Of a stretch of 32,806 nt of DNA, positions 20,335-27,174 are shown in pieces. The DNA lies in the IMG/VR virus record IMGVR_UViG_3300035661_000219, positions 1 to 32,806 of that record, one strand, 5' to 3'. Made by a program: the position numbers and the translations under genes. Every line of letters starts with the position of its first letter. Within the stretch, counting starts at the first letter, position 1. The notes under the pieces were generated by a model, which ran no database searches, had not been told where the DNA came from, and saw only the letters and a list, made by a program, of their open reading frames with translations. The DNA comes from a virus.

Positions 20335-20419
20335 TGGTGCGGGTAGATGGGTTCGAACCTCCATGGATTTCTCCGGCAAATTTTAAGTTTGCTGCCTATA
20401 CCTATTCGGCTATACCCGC
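20335..20419 (-). tRNA. tRNA-Leu (TAA)
   Basis: Acceptor GCGGGTA pairs with TACCCGC, discriminator A, encoded CCA (20337-20335). Anticodon arm GCAAA-CTTAAAA-TTTGC gives anticodon TAA. The long variable arm is as expected for class II. The T arm has loop TTCGAAC and one A-A mismatch in its stem. It starts 6 nt after the end of the GIY-YIG gene. Confidence 0.92.
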
Positions 20420-20425
20420 ATAATC

Positions 20426-21139
20426 TTATTTCTTCAATGCTTTAACGGCATTATAGTATCTTCCACTCATTGCTGCAAGTGATAAAGATAAAATATTTGC
20501 AGCATTTTTCATTCCGTTATCTTTTACTAATTTAACAATTTCGTTATAATCTGTTTTCCGTGGCCGCCCTGTTTGTCCACACCCTGCACCTAATTGTTTC
20601 TTATCCTCATACATTTTTGTTATGCTTGCTGATAAGTTATCCTTATGTTTTTGTGTCTTCTCTTTACCTTTATTTCCGCTACCGTTTTTATTACGAATCA
20701 TTTTATCAGCATTCATTGCACATGCCGTTTCTCGTCCGTATAACAATACTACTCGTTCCCATGGATTCTTATGTGTTCCATTCTTCTTTTGAGTAGACAT
20801 CATTTTATCGATAATTTCTTGATGTTTCATCGGGTTATCATCGACTGTATATCCTGATGAATTTCTTACCTGATTATAATATTTTCGATTCGTACCGTAA
20901 TATAATTCATCATCGGTAACAGAATTTAAATACTCTTCTTCTTTTTGTATAATTTCGGTAGAAGTCGTATTACTACTTTCCCATAAAATTTTACGAACAA
21001 ATAACTCAGGATGCTTATTATATGAATTCTTAAAAACTGTCCCGCTTCCGACATACCCGTCATCGGGTGTCCCTTGATGGCGTCCTATGTATTTTAGTCC
21101 ATTAGATGTATTAGTCCATTCGTATATAAATCCGTGCAT
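20426..21139 (-). CDS. GIY-YIG endonuclease next to tRNA cluster
   Basis: 237 aa. The GIY-YIG core at the N-terminus: GFIYEW (3-8), KYIGRHQG (16-23) and GYVGSG, with an acidic EIIQKEEEYLN helix. The C-terminal 40 residues (TDYNEIVKLVKDNG, then AANILSLSLAAMSGRYY) look like a helix-turn-helix for DNA recognition. No Shine-Dalgarno; a perfect late-promoter octamer ends 6 nt before the ATG. Its location against the tRNA cluster suggests that a tRNA gene is its target site. Confidence 0.9.
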   Translation of the reverse strand: MHGFIYEWTNTSNGLKYIGRHQGTPDDGYVGSGTVFKNSYNKHPELFVRKILWESSNTTSTEIIQKEEEYLNSVTDDELYYGTNRKYYNQVRNSSGYTVDDNPMKHQEIIDKMMSTQKKNGTHKNPWERVVLLYGRETACAMNADKMIRNKNGSGNKGKEKTQKHKDNLSASITKMYEDKKQLGAGCGQTGRPRKTDYNEIVKLVKDNGMKNAANILSLSLAAMSGRYYNAVKALKK

Positions 21140-21145
21140 AACACA

Positions 21146-21153
21146 TATTTATA
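21146..21153 (-). promoter_or_regulatory. T4-type late promoter
   Basis: Perfect TATAAATA, ending 6 nt before the ATG at 21139. The mRNA would begin at about the start codon. Confidence 0.6.
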
Positions 21154-21190
21154 TACGAATCTCCTAAATATCGAGGATTAGTGGGCCGCC

Positions 21191-21505
21191 TTAAACCAAT
21201 CCTTGTTGTACCATATCTTGTTCCAATGCAGCAGCAACACGATTTTTCATCTCACTCATATCGTCAACTTCGACTTCGACGATATACTTAGAAACAGCAT
21301 CACGCCCCTTCTTGAATGCTTCCAAACGACCAGCAGCAATGGTACGGCCCATTTTCTTACTAAAGATATCGTTTGGTCCACATAACGCAATGGACACGAG
21401 AACAGTCTTAGCATCCTTAGGTGTAATTGCTAAGGTAGCGCCACGACTTTGGCCGATTGAGAAAGAAGTCAGTGTAGAACGATAGTGCATATATTCGGTT
21501 GTCAT
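21191..21505 (-). CDS. Hypothetical protein (104 aa)
   Basis: Starts MTTEYMHYRSTLTSFSIGQS; strands in the first half (GATLAITPKDAKTVLVSIAL), helix in the second, with KKMGRTIAAGRLEAFKKG. Own promoter with a long leader carrying AAAGGA before the ATG. Role unknown. Confidence 0.75.
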   Translation of the reverse strand: MTTEYMHYRSTLTSFSIGQSRGATLAITPKDAKTVLVSIALCGPNDIFSKKMGRTIAAGRLEAFKKGRDAVSKYIVEVEVDDMSEMKNRVAAALEQDMVQQGLV

Positions 21506-21553
21506 ATCAATCCTTTGTGTGTTTATTAAAATGTCTTACTGTGTTTAAGTAGT

Positions 21554-21582
21554 TATTATATGACATCTATGCTGTAGTGTCA
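21554..21582 (-). promoter_or_regulatory. Sigma70-type promoter
   Basis: TTGACA (21582-21577), 17 bp, TATAAT (21559-21554). The -35 lies inside the last codons of the upstream gene. Confidence 0.9.
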
Positions 21583-21947
21583 ACGGTTGTTTTAATTAAA
21601 TCAAATGTAATACAGCCAGGCAACAATAGCGATGCTCTATCATCGCCGAGTGCCGAAAGTATCCTTAATTCACTGACATCTGAATTCAACATATATGCAC
21701 AATCGTCATATGCAATAAGAGCTAGAATTGTTCTATATGCAGCCATCGGAGTAGACATGAATACTTCATAACTTAACCCATTTAACAATTGACAGGCATT
21801 TCTTGCTGCCAACCTACCTCGTAGTTGTTCCTGTACAGTCATCGGTAAGTTGTATGAAAACCTCCAATGCTCCGGGTGTGCTCTAACAGAAGCCAACACC
21901 CGATCAATATGTGCTGCATTTGCTGAATGATCATATTTTAGTTTCAT
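21567..21947 (-). CDS. HIDR/LLLPAC-family protein, copy 5
   Basis: 126 aa. The start is more diverged (MKLKYDHSANAAHIDRVLAS); the end is typical (IAYDDCAYMLNSD; LRILSALG; LLLPGC). The middle differs from all other copies. Coupled to the cell-wall hydrolase by ATGA. Confidence 0.82.
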   Translation of the reverse strand: MKLKYDHSANAAHIDRVLASVRAHPEHWRFSYNLPMTVQEQLRGRLAARNACQLLNGLSYEVFMSTPMAAYRTILALIAYDDCAYMLNSDVSELRILSALGDDRASLLLPGCITFDLIKTTVDTTA

Positions 21948-22480
21948 ATCTTCGCCTCTTTATAGAACTTGTGCTTCTCGATTATGGCCTTCAGTATATA
22001 TACTTTCGACCACGTTGGATATGTATAACCTTTTTGTGCCATAACAGTTGGTGACAAATAATGTGTCGCACCCATTGTGGGATCTTCTATTTGTTTTCTG
22101 ATAACAACAGCAGCAACATCTTTTGCCAACTGCCAACCCTTTTCATCTATCACATTCTTTTGCATCGGTTCCAAGTGTGCGCTCATTGCAGCAGCTTTGA
22201 GTGACGGATTATTGTTAAAGATGCTAAACTGTTTTGGCGCCAATACAACATCGCACACGGGCTTTTTAACGGCTCGATTCATAATAACATATGCAACAGC
22301 TACCTGACCCATGTCCGACTCGCCGCGGCTTTCACCGTAAATTGCTGTCGCCAAACATTTCTCTTGCTTAGGGTCTATTTTGATTATGTGTTGCACTACA
22401 CTTGGATAACATGCCATAGGTTCATAATCTACTTGGAGTAGTGTAGGAATAAAAGCAAATGACAATAGTAAAGTTCTCAT
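21944..22480 (-). CDS. SleB-like cell-wall hydrolase with signal peptide
   Basis: 178 aa. A hydrophobic start (MRTLLLSFAFIPTLLQ) is a signal peptide or signal anchor. LATAIYGESRGESDMGQVAV carries the family's catalytic-type Glu (E50); later VAYVIMNRA, FSIFNN and ATHYLSP match Hydrolase_2 (SleB/CwlJ) proteins, which cut peptidoglycan. It may act as an exported endolysin. The ATG at 22480 lies 6 nt after the -10 box, so the mRNA should be leaderless. Confidence 0.9.
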   Translation of the reverse strand: MRTLLLSFAFIPTLLQVDYEPMACYPSVVQHIIKIDPKQEKCLATAIYGESRGESDMGQVAVAYVIMNRAVKKPVCDVVLAPKQFSIFNNNPSLKAAAMSAHLEPMQKNVIDEKGWQLAKDVAAVVIRKQIEDPTMGATHYLSPTVMAQKGYTYPTWSKVYILKAIIEKHKFYKEAKI

Positions 22481-22486
22481 GTCATA

Positions 22487-22516
22487 ATTATATGACAAAA
22501 GGATATATTGTGTCAA
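22487..22516 (-). promoter_or_regulatory. Sigma70-type promoter, leaderless arrangement
   Basis: TTGACA (22516-22511), 18 bp, TATAAT (22492-22487). Confidence 0.82.
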
Positions 22517-22795
22517 TAGGAATTAGTGATGGTCACGAGACATAGTGCCGACGTCCGTTGTAGCGCGTTATCGGATATACTCTACCATCTGTCCACTGCG
22601 ATGGACCCTTACTACAGCAGTCACGAAAGCAGTGCAGAGCCGATCGCTATTGCCGGATCCTGATGATTTCTACTGTCTGTTCGCGCCACTGAACCAAATC
22701 AACCAACATATCTATTGTCTGCCGCTTACCAACAGTATATAAACTTATTGATACTGTCATGGAATAGGTTATAAGGCGCGGCCCTTGGTTGATAC
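22517..22795. other. GC-richer gene-free stretch with hairpins
   Basis: 279 nt without a convincing gene. It is visibly richer in G+C than its surroundings and holds short inverted repeats such as GTCCA-TCGCAG-TGGAC (minus strand) and GTGA-TGG-TCAC. An open frame on the plus strand (22545-22742) has no recognisable content or ribosome site. A structured RNA is possible, but no clear promoter or terminator brackets it. Confidence 0.4.
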
Positions 22796-23011
22796 TTACA
22801 CCTTATACGGTGTCTCGGCTACCATATACCAGTCTGGTACAGGTCCGCCTAGATTTGGATTGTGTTTAGTGTTATAGTTGGTTACATACGATACAGCTTC
22901 AGCTTCTGTAGCAAACTCGATAATCTCATCGACTTTAGAACCCCATCCGCGTTCAGACTCGATAATGCTAACACGCCACGGCCCGTTGCTTATTACTATT
23001 TTATCAGTCAT
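22796..23011 (-). CDS. Hypothetical protein (71 aa)
   Basis: Starts MTDKIVISNGPWRVSIIESE; FATEAEAVSYVTNYNTKHNP follows. Pattern of a small phage protein with a strand-helix layout; role unknown. It lies 20 nt after the tRNA-Met and is probably transcribed with it. Confidence 0.75.
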   Translation of the reverse strand: MTDKIVISNGPWRVSIIESERGWGSKVDEIIEFATEAEAVSYVTNYNTKHNPNLGGPVPDWYMVAETPYKV

Positions 23012-23031
23012 ACTAACTTTCTTAAAAATAA

Positions 23032-23105
23032 TGCGCCCTGATGGTTTCGAACCATCGACCTACCGGTTATGAGCCGGTTGCTACTAACCCCTGAGCTAAG
23101 GGCGC
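23032..23105 (-). tRNA. tRNA with CAT anticodon (Met or Ile2)
   Basis: Acceptor GCGCCCT (23105-23099) pairs perfectly with AGGGCGC (23039-23033), discriminator A. Anticodon arm ACCGG-CTCATAA-CCGGT gives CAT. T arm GATGG-TTCGAAA-CCATC. The D stem is only three pairs (GCT/AGC). No encoded CCA. It could be elongator Met or an Ile tRNA modified to read ATA. Confidence 0.92.
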
Positions 23106-23116
23106 CTTGAACTTTC

Positions 23117-23371
23117 TTATCCGAATTTAGTTTTCGGAACTACTGCAACATCAACTACCTTACGCTTTGGCTTATCTTCTTGTGCCATAAACCAATTTAA
23201 CAATTTGACTTGCACTTGCTCTACAACACTGCCGTATGCCGGATCATGTGTAAAACGAATGTGGGAATCTCCCCAAGCCCGACGAACCATAAATGCACGA
23301 ACAGCAGCACGATGGGCTTTGTTAGCAGGATCAAATTTAACAGTATTCGGTTTTTGCAATAACATGATCAT
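23117..23371 (-). CDS. Hypothetical protein (84 aa)
   Basis: MIMLLQKPNTVKFDPANKAH, then RAAVRAFMVRRAWGDSHIRF. The pattern (xVKFDPxNKxHRxAVxxFxxxxxWxD) recurs in T4-like phage proteins without assigned role. Two close ATGs (23371, 23365) are possible starts. Confidence 0.78.
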   Translation of the reverse strand: MIMLLQKPNTVKFDPANKAHRAAVRAFMVRRAWGDSHIRFTHDPAYGSVVEQVQVKLLNWFMAQEDKPKRKVVDVAVVPKTKFG

Positions 23372-23380
23372 TCTTTCAAT

Positions 23381-23494
23381 TTAATTAAAAAATCCGATTA
23401 TGACAGGAACATAAGTATAACACCAGTTCGGCGCATCGTAAATATATATTGTGTTTATCAACATATAATCTACTGCGTTTTTAATCGTTTCCAT
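23381..23494 (-). CDS. 37-aa hydrophobic peptide
   Basis: METIKNAVDYMLINTIYIYD, then APNWCYTYVPVIIGFFN. AGGAG lies 7 nt before the ATG at 23494, and a consensus promoter stands just upstream. Likely membrane-associated; unknown function. Confidence 0.65.
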   Translation of the reverse strand: METIKNAVDYMLINTIYIYDAPNWCYTYVPVIIGFFN

Positions 23495-23517
23495 ATCATA
23501 ACTCCTTTATGTGTCTT

Positions 23518-23546
23518 ATTATAGCAAGATGTATTACACCTGTCAA
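23518..23546 (-). promoter_or_regulatory. Sigma70-type promoter
   Basis: TTGACA (23546-23541), 17 bp, TATAAT (23523-23518). Probably also transcribes the tRNA-Met downstream. Confidence 0.9.
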
Positions 23547-23560
23547 CTATTCCTATCTTA

Positions 23561-23568
23561 TATTTATA
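23561..23568 (-). promoter_or_regulatory. Possible late promoter
   Basis: Perfect TATAAATA overlapping the last codons of the gene at 23564; it would read into the 37-aa peptide, tRNA-Met and beyond. It may be chance in AT-rich DNA. Confidence 0.35.
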
Positions 23569-23836
23569 TAAGTTCTAGTTGTGTCCAGATTGGATATACA
23601 TCGTCGGTTGGTGTCAGGCTGTTAAGGTAGTCAAGTCCCATAAACCGTTTTCGACCTTCCACAGATATGTTATATCCTTTGAGATTACCGCATGGGCCAT
23701 ACTGATTCCACATCACTGTAAGTTTAAGAGGCTTCAGCATACCAGATACCTTAACTGAATATAATTTCTTATCTGCTATATTCCAAAAATATCCCGGATG
23801 CTTAGTAGTGACGAATTCTTTCGGCAGTGTGATCAT
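23564..23836 (-). CDS. Hypothetical protein (90 aa)
   Basis: Starts MITLPKEFVTTKHPGYFWNI. Strand-rich, with KPLKLTVMWNQYGPCGN. The ATG at 23836 stands one base after the stop of the upstream gene (TGACATG); a longer frame from 23944 lies over the upstream gene and is rejected. Confidence 0.72.
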   Translation of the reverse strand: MITLPKEFVTTKHPGYFWNIADKKLYSVKVSGMLKPLKLTVMWNQYGPCGNLKGYNISVEGRKRFMGLDYLNSLTPTDDVYPIWTQLELI

Positions 23837-23837
23837 G

Positions 23838-24236
23838 TCAGTGTAATGTGCGCGGCAGTGGTGTAATTGTAAATGGCAAATCATCCACGCCATCCACGCC
23901 CTGAAGTGCATCCTTAAGTATCGACAAATGTTCAGATATGTCACTCATTTCAGAAGTCAAACTTTCGCGATCATGCCGAAGTATCATACGCAGAATATTT
24001 CGACAGTGGGCCGGATCAATATCCTGAACTAGCAACAGGCGATTATCTTCAGTTAGCCAGACTTCGTCGGGATAAGTTTCGCCATCATATGCAACATAGG
24101 TTTTATGTTCCAACCACTGAATAGTATAGCCGGCGTTGTCTTCTAACTCTTGCACGTCGATTACATACAACTTGGAGTCGACTAGTGGCTCTACGACTGC
24201 CTGCATTTCTTCATATGTTAATACAGTTTTTTTCAT
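23838..24236 (-). CDS. Hypothetical protein (132 aa)
   Basis: Starts MKKTVLTYEEMQAVVEPLVD. Acidic, with a helical second half. Coupled to the upstream gene by ATGA. No recognisable domain. Confidence 0.75.
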   Translation of the reverse strand: MKKTVLTYEEMQAVVEPLVDSKLYVIDVQELEDNAGYTIQWLEHKTYVAYDGETYPDEVWLTEDNRLLLVQDIDPAHCRNILRMILRHDRESLTSEMSDISEHLSILKDALQGVDGVDDLPFTITPLPRTLH

Positions 24237-24466
24237 TTTGATTCCAATTTATAAGCGATTTTCATAGAAACAATTGCCCTAGTCCCGACACCTTGCATCA
24301 TTCTATACTGGATATGATAATCTGTATTAGGATACTTCTCCATCACCCATTGCATAGCTGCATTAAGTGTCGGGAATACTTCTGAACGGTCGAGTTCGAC
24401 AAGTTCATCTGTAATTGATTTAACGAGTTCCATAACAGTCTCGTTGATACTCCATATACTCGGCAT
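24233..24466 (-). CDS. Hypothetical protein (77 aa)
   Basis: MPSIWSINETVMELVKSITD, with NAAMQWVMEKYPNTDYHIQY. The start at 24466 overlaps the upstream small gene by 47 nt; the internal ATG at 24433 (MELVKS) is a reasonable alternative with a 14-nt overlap. Confidence 0.68.
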   Translation of the reverse strand: MPSIWSINETVMELVKSITDELVELDRSEVFPTLNAAMQWVMEKYPNTDYHIQYRMMQGVGTRAIVSMKIAYKLESK

Positions 24467-24560
24467 ATCGTTCCGGAATTATGTTACCGCCGATATCATA
24501 CAAACCAGTTTCACTTAACTTTCCCTGCGCATCATATGTTTCGATTTTAGATTTTGGCAT
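24420..24560 (-). CDS. 46-aa small protein
   Basis: MPKSKIETYDAQGKLSETGL, then YDIGGNIIPERYAEYMEYQR. AGGAA lies 7 nt before the ATG at 24560, and a consensus promoter at 24581-24609 reads straight into it. Unknown function. Confidence 0.68.
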   Translation of the reverse strand: MPKSKIETYDAQGKLSETGLYDIGGNIIPERYAEYMEYQRDCYGTR

Positions 24561-24580
24561 GATAGTTCCTTTATGTGTAA

Positions 24581-24609
24581 ATTATAGCTGGTGTATAAAT
24601 GTATGTCAA
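24581..24609 (-). promoter_or_regulatory. Sigma70-type promoter
   Basis: TTGACA (24609-24604), 17 bp, TATAAT (24586-24581). The rest of the interval up to 24774 holds nothing I can identify. Confidence 0.9.
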
Positions 24610-24774
24610 TCGGTATACGAAAGTCGGAATAAGAAAGCCAATATACGAAAACCGAGTATCATCAAACTCATTCGTTGTTCATTTACAACACGGTGACTCG
24701 ACTTTCGATCTAGATTAAATTTTGAGATTTAACAATTGAATGAATGACATGGAGTATTGAACAGCTATTGTAAA

Positions 24775-25272
24775 TTATTCGTCGTCGTCCGTTGTAAGGG
24801 AAAATACGATATTTGGATTTTCACGTTCTTTATGATGTTTTTCACAGAGCACTTTAGTCCATCCGTCACTCCGTGCCTCGCCGGGCGCTCCGCACCATTC
24901 ACATGTTCGCATAGATAGCGTTTCGGCAAAATTGATGTAACTACGATTTACTCCTTCGGCATGGAATGCATAAAATCTTAATCCACCGAACTTTTCTTTT
25001 ACCTGCATTATTTGGGGGAGTTCTTCGATAGCCTCTGCTAATTCCTCTTCGTATACACGAATTCTTTCCAAGTTTCCAGGCGAAAGGTCTATTGATAGAT
25101 AACTAATTTTATCTCGAATTCGTGTTACATTTCTTGATAGCATTTCACATAATGTTTCTATTATTGCATACCATCCATACCCTACTTCAAAATAGTCTAT
25201 CTGGGATTTTTGGAAAAGATCGGGCCATCGTTTAGCCATATCTTCGAGTTGTTTATCGGTTATTGAGATCAT
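24775..25272 (-). CDS. Conserved phage protein with zinc ribbon (165 aa)
   Basis: Starts MISITDKQLEDMAKRWPDLF. VGYGWYAIIETLCEML and VKEKFGGLRFYAF are hallmarks of a recurring phage family, ending in a zinc ribbon (C124-x2-C127 and C143-x2-H146). The function is unknown to me. The ATG at 25272 lies 5 nt after the -10 box, so a leaderless mRNA is predicted. Confidence 0.82.
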   Translation of the reverse strand: MISITDKQLEDMAKRWPDLFQKSQIDYFEVGYGWYAIIETLCEMLSRNVTRIRDKISYLSIDLSPGNLERIRVYEEELAEAIEELPQIMQVKEKFGGLRFYAFHAEGVNRSYINFAETLSMRTCEWCGAPGEARSDGWTKVLCEKHHKERENPNIVFSLTTDDDE

Positions 25273-25277
25273 GTCTT

Positions 25278-25305
25278 AGTATAGCATAAATTAGATAGAT
25301 GTCAA
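25278..25305 (-). promoter_or_regulatory. Sigma70-type promoter, leaderless arrangement
   Basis: TTGACA (25305-25300), 16 bp, TATACT (25283-25278). The interval 25306-25419 beyond it holds no gene. Confidence 0.75.
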
Positions 25306-25419
25306 TGATTTTCTATGTATGTGCATGTATAGGCGTATGTGTGCGGAAATGACGTAGGATTACTGTGCAAGAATGTAAATCTGATTTGGAAATCTGAGAA
25401 TGAAAATCCTGTAGAATTT

Positions 25420-25905
25420 TCAGATATAATTAGGGCAGAAGGATTCGTAGATGAGTGAATTCTTTTGCAACGGTATGATTATTTTAGCATCCTGAACATA
25501 TTCGAATGCTGCAACAGGCTTATCTTCTCTTGTAGGCTTATCTACAGCAAAGTAATAATTTATGAGAGGTAGCACATTTCCCTTAGAACAATCTACTACC
25601 ATATGTCTTACTATACTTTTAAATTCGACAGTCTTCTCTTCGATAACAATTGTTCTAGATTTATCATCGGCAACAATCAATATTGAGCCACTCGTGAATG
25701 TGTAACCATTTTGTGTAATTTTTTCTATGCTATTATCGTCTAGATACATTTTCGAAGGTCCGGTTTTATGACCTTCGATTAAATGCCATTTTGGTTGAGA
25801 TTGTTTTTCAGGTACCTTATCAGCAATTAGTGTAGTAGCACTTAATACTAATGTAACAAGAAGAAATTGTAATCCCATAATGTTATTTACCTGATTAGTC
25901 TTCAT
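25420..25905 (-). CDS. Exported protein of unknown role (161 aa)
   Basis: The first 30 residues (MKTNQVNNIMGLQFLLVTLV, then LSATTLIADK) form a signal peptide. The mature part begins near residue 30 with WHLIEG, YLDDNSIEKI, a central VVDCSKG and a final FCPNYI; the two cysteines could pair outside the cytoplasm. It resembles small periplasmic or surface proteins, without a firm match. Confidence 0.75.
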   Translation of the reverse strand: MKTNQVNNIMGLQFLLVTLVLSATTLIADKVPEKQSQPKWHLIEGHKTGPSKMYLDDNSIEKITQNGYTFTSGSILIVADDKSRTIVIEEKTVEFKSIVRHMVVDCSKGNVLPLINYYFAVDKPTREDKPVAAFEYVQDAKIIIPLQKNSLIYESFCPNYI

Positions 25906-25936
25906 AATGTCTATTCCCGATCATCTTCCAGTCAGG

Positions 25937-26137
25937 TCATGTTACTTCAGAGATAGATATATTATCGAGTGTCAGCTTAATTATAACAGCATCTTCTTCC
26001 GACAATTCTATAACAAATTTTCTATGCCAGCAATCACCTATAAGAGTTGTGTTAATATGCGTTCCGCCATGATCAAGCAAATATCGTATATTATTTCGAT
26101 TGCTAGGCGAACAATCGAGTATAGTGTAAATCGGCAT
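25937..26137 (-). CDS. Short protein of the alpha/beta set (66 aa)
   Basis: MPIYTILDCSPSNRNNIRYL at the start and KFVIELSEEDAVIIKLTLDN at the end, the same strand, S/T-E-E/D-A, hydrophobic helix layout as its neighbours. Confidence 0.7.
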   Translation of the reverse strand: MPIYTILDCSPSNRNNIRYLLDHGGTHINTTLIGDCWHRKFVIELSEEDAVIIKLTLDNISISEVT

Positions 26138-26152
26138 ACTTACGCCAAAATA

Positions 26153-26473
26153 TTATGGTGTGCTACTATCTGGTAAGCCCGGCACCTTAACTGTAATTTT
26201 GATAGTATGTTGGTCGTTGATACGCTGTTCTTCGGCTAATTCCTCTTCGGAACGCTCGCGGCGAATCTTTACAAACTTCATGCCTAGGCGGAAAGTCAGA
26301 GCTGCTTCTGGATCCATTTCCATGATAGTTTCCCTATCACAGTTGCGTGTATCTTGCAGATCGACTGGATGTAATTCTTTGATCACTGTATATTCGCTCG
26401 GCTCCAATCGTTCGACAATACGCTTAAATTTTGCTTCTTCGTCTGCTGGAATAGTTATAGTAAATTTTGTCAT
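26153..26473 (-). CDS. Protein of the alpha/beta set (106 aa)
   Basis: MTKFTITIPADEEAKFKRIV, then MEMDPEAALTFRLGMKFVKI, again strand plus D-P-E-A-A and helix, with an extra charged helix and strand at the C-terminus. AAAGGA lies before the ATG at 26473. Confidence 0.72.
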   Translation of the reverse strand: MTKFTITIPADEEAKFKRIVERLEPSEYTVIKELHPVDLQDTRNCDRETIMEMDPEAALTFRLGMKFVKIRRERSEEELAEEQRINDQHTIKITVKVPGLPDSSTP

Positions 26474-26495
26474 GATATTTTCCTTTTGTGTTGTG

Positions 26496-26723
26496 TTACT
26501 GTGTTTTATGTAACGGTCGTCGAGTAATGCCCACCAACTTACAAGCCAATTTTAGTGCAGTTACGGCACATATATCTGTCTTAACTATGTATAAAAATGT
26601 ATTAATTCCATTTGCACGATCAATCGAATAACGAGCTACATTGATACTATTTATTTTACAATATGTCAATAATTTGACCGAATCTTCTTCTAATACCCTA
26701 ACAAAATGCGTCGATATACTCAT
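26496..26723 (-). CDS. Short protein of the alpha/beta set (75 aa)
   Basis: MSISTHFVRVLEEDSVKLLT, with NTFLYIVKTDICAVTALKLA. Coupled to the upstream member by ATGA. Function unknown. Confidence 0.7.
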   Translation of the reverse strand: MSISTHFVRVLEEDSVKLLTYCKINSINVARYSIDRANGINTFLYIVKTDICAVTALKLACKLVGITRRPLHKTQ

Positions 26724-26935
26724 CTTTGTTTATACTCTGTCTGTAATTCAAGTTTGTGTCGAAGTTTTATTGCTAACGCTGACTCGGTATTTACGATTAC
26801 ACCGATCTTATATATTAGTGCGCCCGTCTTATTACTAAATGCAGCCACACACGAAGGATAAACCTTCTGTTCACGGAGCCATGCTATTTCCGCTTCCTTC
26901 TCGTTAATCTCTATATCGTATATAATCTTAATCAT
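26720..26935 (-). CDS. Short protein of the alpha/beta set (71 aa)
   Basis: MIKIIYDIEINEKEAEIAWL, with YKIGVIVNTESALAIKLRHK. The ATG at 26935 lies 5 nt after TATAAT, so the mRNA is predicted to be leaderless. Confidence 0.72.
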   Translation of the reverse strand: MIKIIYDIEINEKEAEIAWLREQKVYPSCVAAFSNKTGALIYKIGVIVNTESALAIKLRHKLELQTEYKQR

Positions 26936-26940
26936 AATGT

Positions 26941-26969
26941 ATTATACTACATTCTTTAATCGTTGCCAA
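26941..26969 (-). promoter_or_regulatory. Sigma70-type promoter, leaderless arrangement
   Basis: TTGGCA (26969-26964), 17 bp, TATAAT (26946-26941). Reads into the set of short genes to the left. Confidence 0.75.
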
Positions 26970-26979
26970 TCGGTAAGTC

Positions 26980-27174
26980 TTATACTTTTTCCCATACATT
27001 ATCGCTGCCATATTTAAGCACAAGGCTTAATAATTCTGCTTCTGTTGATACTATGTCAAAGTAATATTCATGTAAAAAAACACCCTGGTTACTAATTCGG
27101 AAGTCAGCATTCTTCTCTTTATCCCGGATTATCTGGATATCGGATCTAGGAACATATAAAGAGATCTTTATCAT
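26980..27174 (-). CDS. Short protein of the alpha/beta set (64 aa)
   Basis: MIKISLYVPRSDIQIIRDKE, then HEYYFDIVSTEAELLSLVLK. Coupled to the S11 peptidase gene by ATGA. Confidence 0.7.
   Translation of the reverse strand: MIKISLYVPRSDIQIIRDKEKNADFRISNQGVFLHEYYFDIVSTEAELLSLVLKYGSDNVWEKV

Noticed and set aside
22655-22700. A CTGATGA on the plus strand (22660-22666) as a second hammerhead
   Set aside because: No GAAA follows within a plausible stem II; the permuted arrangement using CGAAA at 22624 lacks a U in the cleavage triplet and has no pairing stem II.
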